32,759 bases of DNA from Colimorpha_A sp045593985 (GCA_045593985.1 JAZNXR010000077.1:1-32759), one strand, 5' to 3'; counted from the first letter of the stretch, positions 1-7,705 are shown. Numbers and translations are program-made. Notes: generated by a model from the sequence alone, not told the origin.

Positions 1-38
1 ATCCCCCGTCTAATAACCACATTTGGAGGTAAAAAGAA

Positions 39-464
39 ATGGCAAAGAAAGTAAGCGGTTATATAAAGCTTCAGCTTCAGGCAGGAAAAGCTACCGCACA
101 GCCGCCTGTAGGTCCCGCACTCGGTTCTTACGGCGTTAACATCGCAAACTTCGTTAAGGAATTCAACGAGAGAACCAAGAATCAGATCGGTCTTATCATC
201 CCCGTAGTTATCACGGTATATGCTGACCGCTCCTTCTCGTTCATCACCAAGACTCCCCCCGCTCCCGTTCTTATCAAGAAGGCTTGCGGAATCGAGTCTG
301 CATCCGCGGCTCCTAACAAGACCAAGGTTGCTACTATCACCAAGGAACAGATCAAGCAGATCGCCGAAACAAAAATGCCCGACCTTAATGCCGGCTCGCT
401 CGAGACTGCGATGAGCATGATCGCAGGTACCGCACGCAGCATGGGCGTTACCGTTGTTGACTGA
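39..464 (+). CDS. rplK: 50S ribosomal protein L11
   Basis: Large-subunit protein L11, which with 23S rRNA forms the GTPase-associated centre contacted by elongation factors. The 141-residue length is standard. The N-terminal half carries the conserved proline-rich stretch QPPVGPALGSYGVNI (about residues 21-35), and the C-terminal RNA-binding domain ends in the family-typical GTARSMGVTV. A strong GGAGG at 25-29 fixes the ATG. The stop is followed 19 bases later by rplA, with its own GGAGG, so the two are co-transcribed. The promoter lies outside the window. A stop codon at 11-13 could be the end of an upstream gene (nusG would be usual), but too little is present to say. Identity is certain. 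Confidence 0.99.
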   Translation: MAKKVSGYIKLQLQAGKATAQPPVGPALGSYGVNIANFVKEFNERTKNQIGLIIPVVITVYADRSFSFITKTPPAPVLIKKACGIESASAAPNKTKVATITKEQIKQIAETKMPDLNAGSLETAMSMIAGTARSMGVTVVD

Positions 465-483
465 TTTTCGGAGGTAGATAGAA

Positions 484-1170
484 ATGGGAAAGAAATATAT
501 TGATAGTGCAAAGCTTGTCGATACGGCAAAGCTTTATGATTCGGCAGAGGCTCTTGACCTCGTTTGCCAGACCGCAAAGGCAAAGTTCGACGAGACCGTT
601 GAGCTTCACGTACGTCTCGGCGTTGACTCCCGTCACGCTGACCAGCAGGTTAGAGGAGCAGTTGTTCTCCCTAACGGTACCGGTAAGACTGTAAGAACTA
701 TGGTTTTCGCTAAGGGCGAAAAGGCTGAGGCAGCAAAGGCAGCAGGTGCTGACTATGTTGGTGACGCTGATTACGTTGAGAAGATCATGAAGGAAAACTG
801 GTTCGAGTTCGACGTTGTTATCGCAACTCCCGACATGATGGGCGTTATCGGCCGTCTCGGTCGTGTTCTCGGACCGAAGGGACTTATGCCTAACCCCAAG
901 GCAGGTACTGTAACTCCCGATGTTGCACGTGCTGTTACTGAGGCAATGACAAGTAAGATCGAATACCGTCTCGACAGAAACAACATTATCCACTGCCCGA
1001 TCGGCAAGGCATCCTTCGGTAAGGAAAAGCTTATCGAGAACTTCGACGCTCTTATGGGCGCGATCATCAAGGCTAAGCCTGCTGCTGCAAAAGGTCAGTA
1101 CATTAAGAGCTGCGTCGTAGCTTCCACTATGGGCCCCGGCGTAAAGGTTAACGCTGCTAAGCTCGGCTGA
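484..1170 (+). CDS. rplA: 50S ribosomal protein L1
   Basis: L1 forms the mobile stalk beside the E site and moves deacylated tRNA; in many bacteria it also represses its own operon by binding the mRNA. The 228-residue length is normal. Recognisable segments are GKKYIDSAKLVDTAKLYD at the N-terminus, TPDMMGVIGRLGRVLGPKGL near residues 117-136, and NPKAGTVTPDVA. It is the second gene of the rplK-rplA pair. A strong terminator follows directly, so rplJ and rplL, the usual next genes in Firmicutes, are not part of this unit. I did not identify an L1-binding mRNA site. Confidence 0.99.
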   Translation: MGKKYIDSAKLVDTAKLYDSAEALDLVCQTAKAKFDETVELHVRLGVDSRHADQQVRGAVVLPNGTGKTVRTMVFAKGEKAEAAKAAGADYVGDADYVEKIMKENWFEFDVVIATPDMMGVIGRLGRVLGPKGLMPNPKAGTVTPDVARAVTEAMTSKIEYRLDRNNIIHCPIGKASFGKEKLIENFDALMGAIIKAKPAAAKGQYIKSCVVASTMGPGVKVNAAKLG

Positions 1171-1186
1171 TAATTCATAAGAAAAG

Positions 1187-1236
1187 AACGACAAATGAGT
1201 CAGGCGACGCTTAGATTCATTTGTCGTTTTGCTTTT
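1187..1236 (+). terminator. Intrinsic terminator after rplA
   Basis: A perfect 12-bp stem (AACGACAAATGA at 1187-1198 with TCATTTGTCGTT at 1217-1228) encloses an 18-nt loop and runs into TTTTGCTTTTTT. It ends the rplKA transcript. It sits only about 10 bases before the next start codon, so readthrough is probably one source of transcript for the next gene; no separate promoter is obvious. Confidence 0.9.
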
Positions 1237-1247
1237 TTGAGGTTATT

Positions 1248-2414
1248 ATGAAAAAAGGATTGAATTCCGTTCACGGTATAATTGCACTTGCGCTTGCGTT
1301 TTTGGCGCTGATTTTCGGCGGTTTTATTACAATTCCGCTATTTGGAGAATTGGGCGCATTTCTTGGCCCGGTGCTTGTTGCGCTTATTGCGCTGATTTTT
1401 ATCCTGTTAACTAAAACAAAATTCAGCGAAGTGTTTCCTTTAGAGCTGCCGTCCGTTAAAAAGTTTTTCGGCTCGCTGATAATGTTCTTCGGCGTGATGC
1501 TTGTTAGCTCGGGATTTTCGGTTGTTATCGGAAGATTTTTTGATTCCGAGGCTCGCTCGGGTGTGATTGATTCGCTTATTCTTTCAATGCATCCTGCAGT
1601 TGCGATCTTGCTTATCGCTGTAATACCGGCTGTATGCGAGGAGTTTTTCTGCCGAGGATTTCTTGTTAAATGCTTTTCAAAGATCAAGCATGAGTGGCTT
1701 ATAATTCTTATAGTCGGAGCAGGCTTCGGCGCTCTTCATCTTGATGCGTATACCTTCCTGCCCACGGCTCTTATGGGATCGCTTTGGTGCTTTATTGCAA
1801 TAAGAACGAAGTCGCTTCTCATACCGATGATTCTTCATTTCTTTAATAACGCTCTTTCTGTCGTTCTCACTTACACGAGCGCAAGAGAGGTTGCGTCAGA
1901 ATCGGTTGATCTGCTTTCGTTTTCACTTCCGCAGAGCATCGGAATGGGGATTCTTTATGTCGGAATGGGACTATTTCCGATTATTTTCGGATATAAAATG
2001 CTCGTTTCAAAGCGTGTTTTTGTATTCAAAACCTTTGTTGCGTTAATGGTCTCGGTTGCAATTGCCTTTTCGGGATTCGTTACATTCACGCTTTTTTCCT
2101 TCCGATATGTTTCATCAGAAACCGAAAAGGCGGTAATTACCGAGAAGGCAGAAGAAATTGCGCTTGAGGTTGACGGACTTGGAAATTTTGAGCTTTATGC
2201 AGAAATAGAAGTAACCAAGCCTGTTAAGGTAACCGTCATTTGCGGCGTCAAGACGGTTTTTGATAATACTGTCGAGGATTATGTAACTATTCAGGAAAGC
2301 TTCAAATATGAGGGAAGCGGCGAGTGTACCATTATAATCTCACCTATTGAGAACGGCGAAAAATCGGAGGTTAATATAACCTACGTTATTCTTGAAAGCG
2401 TGATTCCGCAATGA
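1248..2414 (+). CDS. CPBP (CAAX protease/Abi) family intramembrane metalloprotease
   Basis: Membrane protein of the CPBP (Rce1/Abi) family, putative intramembrane glutamate/metal proteases. The motifs are in order: EExxxR as EEFFCR (E131, E132, R136), the FxxxH-like GFGALH ending at H164, and HxxxN as HFFNN (H197 with N200/N201). About eight hydrophobic helices fill residues 10-290. The remaining ~95 residues form a non-hydrophobic, beta-strand-like tail, probably outside the membrane, which most family members lack. I chose ATG 1248 because GAGGT lies seven bases upstream; an in-frame TTG at 1221 falls inside the terminator. The stop overlaps the mnmA start (ATGA), so the two are translationally coupled. 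Substrate unknown; family members act in prenylated-protein processing, bacteriocin immunity or envelope stress. Confidence 0.88.
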   Translation: MKKGLNSVHGIIALALAFLALIFGGFITIPLFGELGAFLGPVLVALIALIFILLTKTKFSEVFPLELPSVKKFFGSLIMFFGVMLVSSGFSVVIGRFFDSEARSGVIDSLILSMHPAVAILLIAVIPAVCEEFFCRGFLVKCFSKIKHEWLIILIVGAGFGALHLDAYTFLPTALMGSLWCFIAIRTKSLLIPMILHFFNNALSVVLTYTSAREVASESVDLLSFSLPQSIGMGILYVGMGLFPIIFGYKMLVSKRVFVFKTFVALMVSVAIAFSGFVTFTLFSFRYVSSETEKAVITEKAEEIALEVDGLGNFELYAEIEVTKPVKVTVICGVKTVFDNTVEDYVTIQESFKYEGSGECTIIISPIENGEKSEVNITYVILESVIPQ

Positions 2415-3427
2415 AGATTCTTGTTGGCTTGAGCGGTGGACTTGATAGCACCTATGCGGCGTATTTGCTCAAAAGGGATGGTCACTGTGTGGTCGGTGCG
2501 GCGGTTATAATGCACGAGTTTACAGATGTTTCGTCTGCCGAAATTGCGGCAAAGCAGGTTGGTATTCCGTTTGTTACGATTGATTACCGTGAGCAGTTCA
2601 GGGATATCGTTGTTGAGCGATTTATAAGCGACTACAAGAACGGCAGAACGCCGAATCCGTGTATAGTTTGTAATCCGACTGTCAAGTTTGATGCGCTGCT
2701 GAATTATGCGCACCAAAACGGCTTTGATAAGATTGCAACGGGACATTATGCCGTTATCGGAAATGAGAACGGAAGATATTTTATCAAGTCGGATACCGTG
2801 GGCGGAAAGGACCAAAGCTATGTCCTATCACGGCTCACGCAGGAGCAGCTTGAAGCGCTGTATTTGCCCTTGAGCGGCATGATAAAGGACGATATTCGAA
2901 AGGAAGCGGCGAAGCTCGGCTTAAGTGCGGCTGACGCAAAGGATAGTCAGGATATTTGCTTTATTCCCGACGGAGATTACGTTTCTTATATAGAAAAAGC
3001 GACGGGCGAGAGCTTTCCGACGGGCGATTTCATCGATGCCGACGGAAAGGTCATCGGCAAGCATAACGGAATAATTCGTTATACCGTAGGGCAGAGAAAG
3101 GGACTTGGGGCATTCGGCAGACCTATGTTCGTAAGCAAGGTCGAGCCGAGTACAAATACCGTCACTCTTGTGCCTGCCGGCGAGGAATTTTCGGGTAAGA
3201 CGGAGATCGGCGAGCTTAACTTTATGAAGCTTGCGCCGATGATAAGCGGAACGCTTAACGCATCCTGCCGCGTCCGTTATTCGGCAAAGCCGTCACCTTG
3301 TAAGGTAACCTTCGACGGCGATAAGGCACTTGTCGAATTTGAAAATATGACGAGAGCCGTCACCCCCGGTCAAAGCGCAGTCTTTTACGACGGTGATGAC
3401 CTTCTGTTTAGTGGGATAATTAAATAA
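2411..3427 (+). CDS. mnmA: tRNA-specific 2-thiouridylase MnmA
   Basis: Adds sulfur to C2 of uridine 34 in tRNA-Lys, tRNA-Glu and tRNA-Gln, using ATP to adenylate the base and a cysteine persulfide as donor. The PP-loop SGGLDST occupies residues 8-14. The first catalytic cysteine is C87 in NPCIVCN and the persulfide cysteine is C183 in SQDICFIPDG. ATGHYA (about 109-114) is also typical. At 338 residues it is slightly shorter than the usual ~360. The start overlaps the CPBP protease stop by four bases. Cytoplasmic. A strong terminator begins four bases after the stop. Confidence 0.97.
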   Translation: MKILVGLSGGLDSTYAAYLLKRDGHCVVGAAVIMHEFTDVSSAEIAAKQVGIPFVTIDYREQFRDIVVERFISDYKNGRTPNPCIVCNPTVKFDALLNYAHQNGFDKIATGHYAVIGNENGRYFIKSDTVGGKDQSYVLSRLTQEQLEALYLPLSGMIKDDIRKEAAKLGLSAADAKDSQDICFIPDGDYVSYIEKATGESFPTGDFIDADGKVIGKHNGIIRYTVGQRKGLGAFGRPMFVSKVEPSTNTVTLVPAGEEFSGKTEIGELNFMKLAPMISGTLNASCRVRYSAKPSPCKVTFDGDKALVEFENMTRAVTPGQSAVFYDGDDLLFSGIIK

Positions 3428-3430
3428 ACT

Positions 3431-3459
3431 AAGACCGTTGAGAGATCAACGGTCTTTTT
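3431..3459 (+). terminator. Intrinsic terminator after mnmA
   Basis: Perfect 11-bp stem AAGACCGTTGA / TCAACGGTCTT with a GAGA tetraloop, followed by TTTTTG. It closes the rplK-to-mnmA gene block before the repeat element. Confidence 0.93.
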
Positions 3460-3484
3460 GTGTAAGGATGCGGTGCAATAAAAA

Positions 3485-3651
3485 GCCTTCCCCTTGGGGA
3501 AGGTGTCACCGTAGGTGACGGATGAGGTTAGCCGTCGAAGACGGCGTAAAATTAAAAGTGACATCGTTATGGTTACGGTTGCTTCGCAACCTAACCTCAT
3601 CCGACTTCGTTCGGCTTTGCCTCTCTCAGCCACCTTCCCCAAGGGGAAGGC
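3485..3651. repeat. 167-bp MITE-like element with perfect 21-bp terminal inverted repeats
   Basis: The ends are exact inverted copies: GCCTTCCCCTTGGGGAAGGTG at 3485-3505 (itself nearly palindromic) and its complement at 3631-3651. A second inverted pair, CGGATGAGGTTA (3519-3530) and TAACCTCATCCG (3592-3603), lies inside. Small hairpins sit between them: GTCACC-GTA-GGTGAC, GCCGTC-GAA-GACGGC, and GGTTGC-TTC-GCAACC. No transposase is encoded, and I could not define a target-site duplication. From memory, sequences like this are dispersed in gut Clostridia. It may be a non-autonomous mobile element or a folded RNA if read through. Confidence 0.85.
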
Positions 3652-3670
3652 AAGAATACAAATCCCGCTA

Positions 3671-3699
3671 TTGACAAAGGCTCTTTAGCGTGGTAAAAT
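3671..3699 (+). promoter_or_regulatory. Sigma-A promoter for structured RNA and surface protein
   Basis: TTGACA (3671-3676), 17-nt spacer, TAAAAT (3694-3699). The predicted start is near 3706, which is exactly the first base of the long-range helix of the RNA described next. Confidence 0.85.
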
Positions 3700-3705
3700 G
3701 AAAAT

Positions 3706-3870
3706 GCCAAACAAAACCAAATAATTACTCACAATAGGTGTGTGCGTTTTTTATGTTAAAAACGCAGACGCTCTGCTTTTGCATACACTTTTGTGAGTTG
3801 TAAAGGTTTTGTTTGGCGACAATTGGAGCTATGCGTTTTTAGTGCGTCAGCTTCGGTTGGCGCACTTTTT
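3706..3870 (+). ncRNA. Structured leader RNA or stand-alone small RNA, unidentified class
   Basis: About 165 nt between a consensus promoter and an intrinsic terminator. A perfect 13-bp helix joins the predicted 5' end (3706-3718) to 3805-3817. Inside it are an 8-bp helix (3727-3734 with 3791-3798), another 8-bp helix with one G-U (3738-3745 with 3781-3788), and two hairpins (3746-3751 with 3758-3763; 3764-3768 with 3772-3776). The segment TAAAAACGCA (3757-3766) in the upper hairpin is also perfectly complementary to TGCGTTTTTA (3832-3841), which abuts the terminator, so a pseudoknot or switch is possible. It does not match the c-di-GMP, cobalamin, TPP, SRP, tmRNA or RNase P signatures I know. 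6S-like RNA or a new riboswitch are both possible. Confidence 0.65.
3842..3870 (+). terminator. Intrinsic terminator at the end of the structured RNA
   Basis: Ten-bp stem GTGCGTCAGC / GTTGGCGCAC (two G-U pairs) with a TTCG tetraloop, followed by TTTTTAATTTT. It lies seven bases before the GGAGG of the next gene, the usual position for a riboswitch or attenuator expression platform. Confidence 0.82.
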
Positions 3871-3886
3871 AATTTTGGAGGTAAAA

Positions 3887-5134
3887 ATGAAAAAACTATT
3901 TATGACACTTTTTGCAGTCATGACGATATGTCTTGTTGCAATGCTCGGTGCGACAAGTGCGAGTGCAGCAACAAGCGGTACGACAGGTGACTGTACTTGG
4001 ACGCTTGATGGCACCGTGCTTACTATTAGCGGTAACGGGGATATGGAAGGTTATAGTTATGCTTCTGCGCTTCCTTGGGGCAAAGATATTACGAAAGTTA
4101 TAATAGAAAATGGCGTAACGTCTATTGGCGATAATGCTTTCCGCCAATGCGAGTCGCTAATGAGCGTAACAATTCCAGATAGCGTAACCTCGATTCGCGC
4201 CGGCGCCTTTGACAGTTGCAAAAGCTTAACGAGCATAACTATTCCAGATGGTGTTTCCTCTATTGGTATGTATGCCTTCTATAATTGCTCAAACTTAGAA
4301 AACATTATTGTTGGAAATGGCTTAAGGTTCATTGATACTTACGCCTTCGAGGGTTGCTCAAAATTAACGAGTATAACTGTGCCTAATTCGGTAATGGAGA
4401 TTTGGGATGGAGCTTTCAACGGCTGTGAAAATCTCAAAACGGTATATATTCACTCAGAGGACATAGCAGGTACTTTGTACCAAGACACCTCGTACGGAAA
4501 TCTCGTTTATTATGCGGATACTATCTATGTCATCCACAATATTACAGTAGGAAATTATCTTGCGTCGATGCCGCATATAACTCAAGGCGTGATGATAGAC
4601 GGTATTACATATACGGCTTATTCAAAGATCAATACTCATACCTGTTCTTATGAGTGGGCATTTACAGCATCCCAGCATTGGCAGGTATGCGACGGCTGCA
4701 GTTATGTTGGTACGAAAACGGCACATGTTTTTGAAAATAATTCCGATGCAGTCTGTAACACTTGTGGTTACACTCGTCAAGTACAGACTACAACGACGAA
4801 GCCCACGACAACAAAACCGTCCACCACGAAGCCTTCAACGACTACACCTAACGTAACAAATCCTCCCGTGTCAAGCACTACAAAGCGCGACGAAACAACG
4901 GTTGTTGATACAACGACCTCTCCTGACGAAAGCACGACGCTTGATGAAACGAGTTCTCCCGACACGACCGTTCCCGACGTTACTATTCCCGACACGACCG
5001 ACGGCGGAAAGGGAAGCGGTAAGAAGGACGATGGTAACACCACGATAATTATAATTGTAGCCGTTGCTTCGGTTGTCGCAACAGCCGGAATTGCAAGTGC
5101 TGTATTTGCCGTCATTTTGAAAAAGAGAAAATAA
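3887..5134 (+). CDS. BspA-like leucine-rich-repeat surface protein, membrane-anchored
   Basis: Predicted exported protein of 415 residues. A signal peptide (residues 1-28, ending ATSASAA) is followed by an LRR_5/BspA-type repeat domain (about 60-190; repeats such as LTSITIPDGVSSIG-AF-C). Next comes a Cys/His-rich segment (about 243-293, with CxxC and HxxxC spacing suggesting a metal site or disulfides). A low-complexity Thr/Pro/Asp stalk with TTTKP and TTSP(D/E) repeats spans about 296-385. A single TM helix and a KKRK tail close the protein, giving a wall-spanning stalk that displays the repeats. Start: ATG 3887 with GGAGG six bases upstream, which alone gives a proper signal peptide. Family members mediate adhesion or glycan/host interactions; the ligand is unknown. 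The LRR part uses AT-richer codons than neighbouring genes, and a repeat element lies upstream, so acquisition by transfer is possible. Confidence 0.88.
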   Translation: MKKLFMTLFAVMTICLVAMLGATSASAATSGTTGDCTWTLDGTVLTISGNGDMEGYSYASALPWGKDITKVIIENGVTSIGDNAFRQCESLMSVTIPDSVTSIRAGAFDSCKSLTSITIPDGVSSIGMYAFYNCSNLENIIVGNGLRFIDTYAFEGCSKLTSITVPNSVMEIWDGAFNGCENLKTVYIHSEDIAGTLYQDTSYGNLVYYADTIYVIHNITVGNYLASMPHITQGVMIDGITYTAYSKINTHTCSYEWAFTASQHWQVCDGCSYVGTKTAHVFENNSDAVCNTCGYTRQVQTTTTKPTTTKPSTTKPSTTTPNVTNPPVSSTTKRDETTVVDTTTSPDESTTLDETSSPDTTVPDVTIPDTTDGGKGSGKKDDGNTTIIIIVAVASVVATAGIASAVFAVILKKRK

Positions 5135-5137
5135 AAT

Positions 5138-5167
5138 AAAACCGTGAGGATTTCCTCACGGTTTTTT
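5138..5167. terminator. Bidirectional terminator between convergent genes
   Basis: AAAACCGTGAGG / CCTCACGGTTTT with a four-base loop, flanked by A-tract and T-tract, so it works on both strands. The mtaB stop codon lies inside it. Confidence 0.92.
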
Positions 5168-6436
5168 ACATATCAATTTTCCGTCCTTGATGTGATCGGG
5201 AATTACCGAGATAATCGCGCCTTTTTCGGGGGCGGTGTCGGACTGTATCAGGCACTCGACGAAGCCGTCGGTGTGACCTGAAATGTGACCGCTAACGTAG
5301 GTTTCGTAGAGGACTTTAATTTCCTTGCCGCTTTCGATCATTGCGGTAAGGATCTTCCGCTTTTCCTCGTCCGCGATAGCGGAAAGGCGGTGAAGTCGCT
5401 CGGTCTTGACCGCTTCGGGAATTTGATTATCCATTGCCGCCGCTTCGGTGCCGGGGCGTGGGGAATAGGTGAAGATGTGCAGATGCAAAAATGCGTTGCG
5501 CTTCACGAATTCGCAGGTAGAGAGGAAATCCTCCTCGCTTTCGCCCGGGAAACCGACGATAACGTCGGCAGAAAGATTGCAGTTCGGAATAGCTGTGCGC
5601 AGATATGCTATATTATCCTCGAGCATTTTCACGTTATATCTGCGGCGCATTGCACGGAGGACGTTATCGGAGCCGTTTTGCACCGAAATGTGAAAATGCG
5701 GACAGACCTTGTCGATCTTTGCGATAGCATCGACGAACTGCTTTTTCATAAACGCCGGCTCAAGCGAGCCGAGGCGTATACGGTGAATGCCGTCTATTTC
5801 TGCAATTTTTTTAATAAGTATCGGCAAGCGCTCGCCGTATGCAGAGGTCTCGATGCCTGTCAGCACGACCTCGTGACAGCCGCTGTCGGCAAGTGCCTTT
5901 ACCTCGCAGATTATCTCATTTTCGGGACGCAAAACAACGCTTCCGCGCACCTTCGGAATGATACAGTAGGCGCATTTATTTTCACATCCGTCCTGGATCT
6001 TGACGTAAGCACGTGTTCTGTCGAAGCGTGTGATCGAGGTCGGAGTGAGGGGAGAATTCGGCTCGTCAACGATAACGCGTGGTGTATTTTCGCCGTTTAT
6101 ACGGGCTTTTAACGCCGAAATCAGTGCATCTTTATTTCGTGTGCCGTAGATGAAGGATATCTCCTTTATCTTCTCAAAATCGCCCTTGTGAAGCTGTGAA
6201 GCGCATCCGCAGACCATGATGATCGCATCGGGATTCTTTTTCGCCGCGCGGCGTACCATTTGCTTCGATTTTCTCACCGATTCCTCTGTAACTGCGCAGG
6301 AGTTTATGATATAAACGTCGCATTTATCGGTAAATGGCGCACTTTCGTATCCGAGCTTAGATAGCTCCTCGGAAAGCACCTGACTCTCGTAGTGATTAAC
6401 TCGACAGCCGAGAGTCAGGATCGCAAATTTTTTCAT
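5156..6436 (-). CDS. mtaB: tRNA (t6A37) methylthiotransferase MtaB
   Basis: Radical-SAM methylthiotransferase that converts t6A37 to ms2t6A37 in ANN-decoding tRNAs, stabilising codon-anticodon pairing. The N-terminal UPF0004 domain carries three cluster cysteines (C11 in LGCRVN, C47 in NSCAVT, C78 in VCGCAS). The radical-SAM motif is C151-x3-C155-x2-C158 (GCENKCAYC). The C-terminal ~60 residues fit a TRAM-like domain. The 426-residue length fits MtaB (YqeV) better than MiaB or RimO, as does the LGCRVNHYES N-terminus. I chose ATG 6436, which overlaps the upstream aminopeptidase stop (TAATG); an in-frame GTG 12 bases earlier is possible. Co-transcribed with the aminopeptidase gene. Confidence 0.94.
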   Translation of the reverse strand: MKKFAILTLGCRVNHYESQVLSEELSKLGYESAPFTDKCDVYIINSCAVTEESVRKSKQMVRRAAKKNPDAIIMVCGCASQLHKGDFEKIKEISFIYGTRNKDALISALKARINGENTPRVIVDEPNSPLTPTSITRFDRTRAYVKIQDGCENKCAYCIIPKVRGSVVLRPENEIICEVKALADSGCHEVVLTGIETSAYGERLPILIKKIAEIDGIHRIRLGSLEPAFMKKQFVDAIAKIDKVCPHFHISVQNGSDNVLRAMRRRYNVKMLEDNIAYLRTAIPNCNLSADVIVGFPGESEEDFLSTCEFVKRNAFLHLHIFTYSPRPGTEAAAMDNQIPEAVKTERLHRLSAIADEEKRKILTAMIESGKEIKVLYETYVSGHISGHTDGFVECLIQSDTAPEKGAIISVIPDHIKDGKLICKKP

Positions 6437-7671
6437 TAAAACGCCCACTCGCCGTTTTCAAAGACGGTTACGGTATTGCCGTTCTTATCGGTGCCGGTGA
6501 TAACCGTATCAACTGCACCGATCATAAAGTCCTCGTGTATCATCGAGTCGTTTATTCCTGCTTCCTTTGCTTCCTCGTGGGAATACTTTTCGTAGTCCTT
6601 TAAGCAATTCGAGAATCCGCGTCCGAGAGCGAGGTGGCAAGCGGCGTTCTCGTCAAATAGCGTGTTGAAGAAGAGCACTCCCGACTGATTGATGGGTGAA
6701 GAATAGGGAACGAGTGCGACCTCGCCGAGGTAAGCTGCGCCCTCGTCCATCGATATCATCTGGTTAAGAAGCTCGGTGTGGCGGTCGTTATCTGCCTTGA
6801 TCTCAATTGCCTTGCCGTTTTCAAACTTAACGTAGAAGCTGTTAATTACCTGACCGTTATAGGAGAAGGGCTTTGTCGAATAAACAATACCGTCTGCCAC
6901 GCCCTTTTTGGGAGTGATAAAGACCTCCTCGCTCGGCATATTCGGGTTATACACTATTCCGCTTCCGAGAGCCGCTTCGCTGCCGCCCATAAATACGGCG
7001 TCGGGAATGAGACCGACTGTAAGGTTTGTGCCGTTTCCGGACTTGATGGTAACGTCAGTAAGACCGAGTGCGTTAATATACTCGCACTTTGCGGCGAGAT
7101 TTGCGTTATGAGTGTCCCAAGCGGCGCAGGGATCGTCACCGTCTGCTCTTGCACACTTGAGAATTACCTCCCAAAGCTTTTCAACGGCGGCGGAAGCACG
7201 AAGCTCGGGGAAGAGCTTCTTTGCCCAAGCCTTACCGGGAACAGCGGCGATCACCCACTGATACTTATTTTCCATCTTGTCGCGTATCGGCTTGATGACC
7301 TTCATTCTCGCCTGCGCGCTCTTTGCCATTTTCTTAAAATTGATTCCGTTAAGGCCGTCGGGATCCTCGGACATAAGATAGATCATGCAGGGAAGAACCT
7401 CTGCGCGTCTTTCCATCTTTGCTTTTTCCCAATCCTCGACCTTGCTCATTACCTTGAGCGAGCGACCGCGGGTGTGAATCTTCGCAAGAGGCTGATGGCT
7501 CCATTCGACGGTGACCTTCGATGCGCCTGCCTTATATGCGGCGTCAACTACCATTGTAACGAATTCGGGCTGGTCAAGCTCTGCGTTAACGATGACCTCC
7601 TGACCGCGCTGTACGGCAACGCCCTTTTCGACTATAAGCTTTGCATATTTTTTAAGAACCGTTTTTTTCAT
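6436..7671 (-). CDS. M29-family metallo-aminopeptidase
   Basis: Cytoplasmic leucyl/general aminopeptidase of family M29 (AmpS/PepS/AmpT type), a two-metal enzyme that removes N-terminal residues from peptides. The 411-residue length is typical. Expected metal-ligand regions are present: NMPSEEVF (Glu), LGEVALVP (Glu), ENAACHLALG (His) and the C-terminal MIHEDFMIG (His, Asp). It begins at ATG 7671 with AAGGAG seven bases upstream, and is first in an operon with mtaB, which it overlaps by one base. A perfect sigma-A promoter and a palindrome over the transcription start lie just upstream, so dedicated regulation is possible. Confidence 0.95.
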   Translation of the reverse strand: MKKTVLKKYAKLIVEKGVAVQRGQEVIVNAELDQPEFVTMVVDAAYKAGASKVTVEWSHQPLAKIHTRGRSLKVMSKVEDWEKAKMERRAEVLPCMIYLMSEDPDGLNGINFKKMAKSAQARMKVIKPIRDKMENKYQWVIAAVPGKAWAKKLFPELRASAAVEKLWEVILKCARADGDDPCAAWDTHNANLAAKCEYINALGLTDVTIKSGNGTNLTVGLIPDAVFMGGSEAALGSGIVYNPNMPSEEVFITPKKGVADGIVYSTKPFSYNGQVINSFYVKFENGKAIEIKADNDRHTELLNQMISMDEGAAYLGEVALVPYSSPINQSGVLFFNTLFDENAACHLALGRGFSNCLKDYEKYSHEEAKEAGINDSMIHEDFMIGAVDTVITGTDKNGNTVTVFENGEWAF

Positions 7672-7685
7672 AAAAATGCTCCTTT

Positions 7686-7702
7686 AGGGTATATTATACC
7701 CT
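7686..7702. promoter_or_regulatory. Palindrome over the transcription start, possible operator
   Basis: AGGGTATA-T-TATACCCT, a perfect 8+8 inverted repeat with one central base. It covers the predicted start of the aminopeptidase promoter and lies just before the ribosome site. The placement suits a repressor operator. It also contains a second TATAAT, so chance from AT-rich promoter sequence is the alternative. Confidence 0.4.
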
Positions 7703-7705
7703 ATA

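Noticed and set aside
448..1194. Long open frame on the minus strand opposite rplA (248 codons)
   Set aside because: It mirrors the codon pattern of rplA, has no ribosome site, and its product is a low-complexity Cys/Ser/Leu sequence without homology to anything I know.
5285..6112. 275-codon plus-strand frame inside mtaB
   Set aside because: It lies wholly opposite a clear radical-SAM gene; no promoter or ribosome site.
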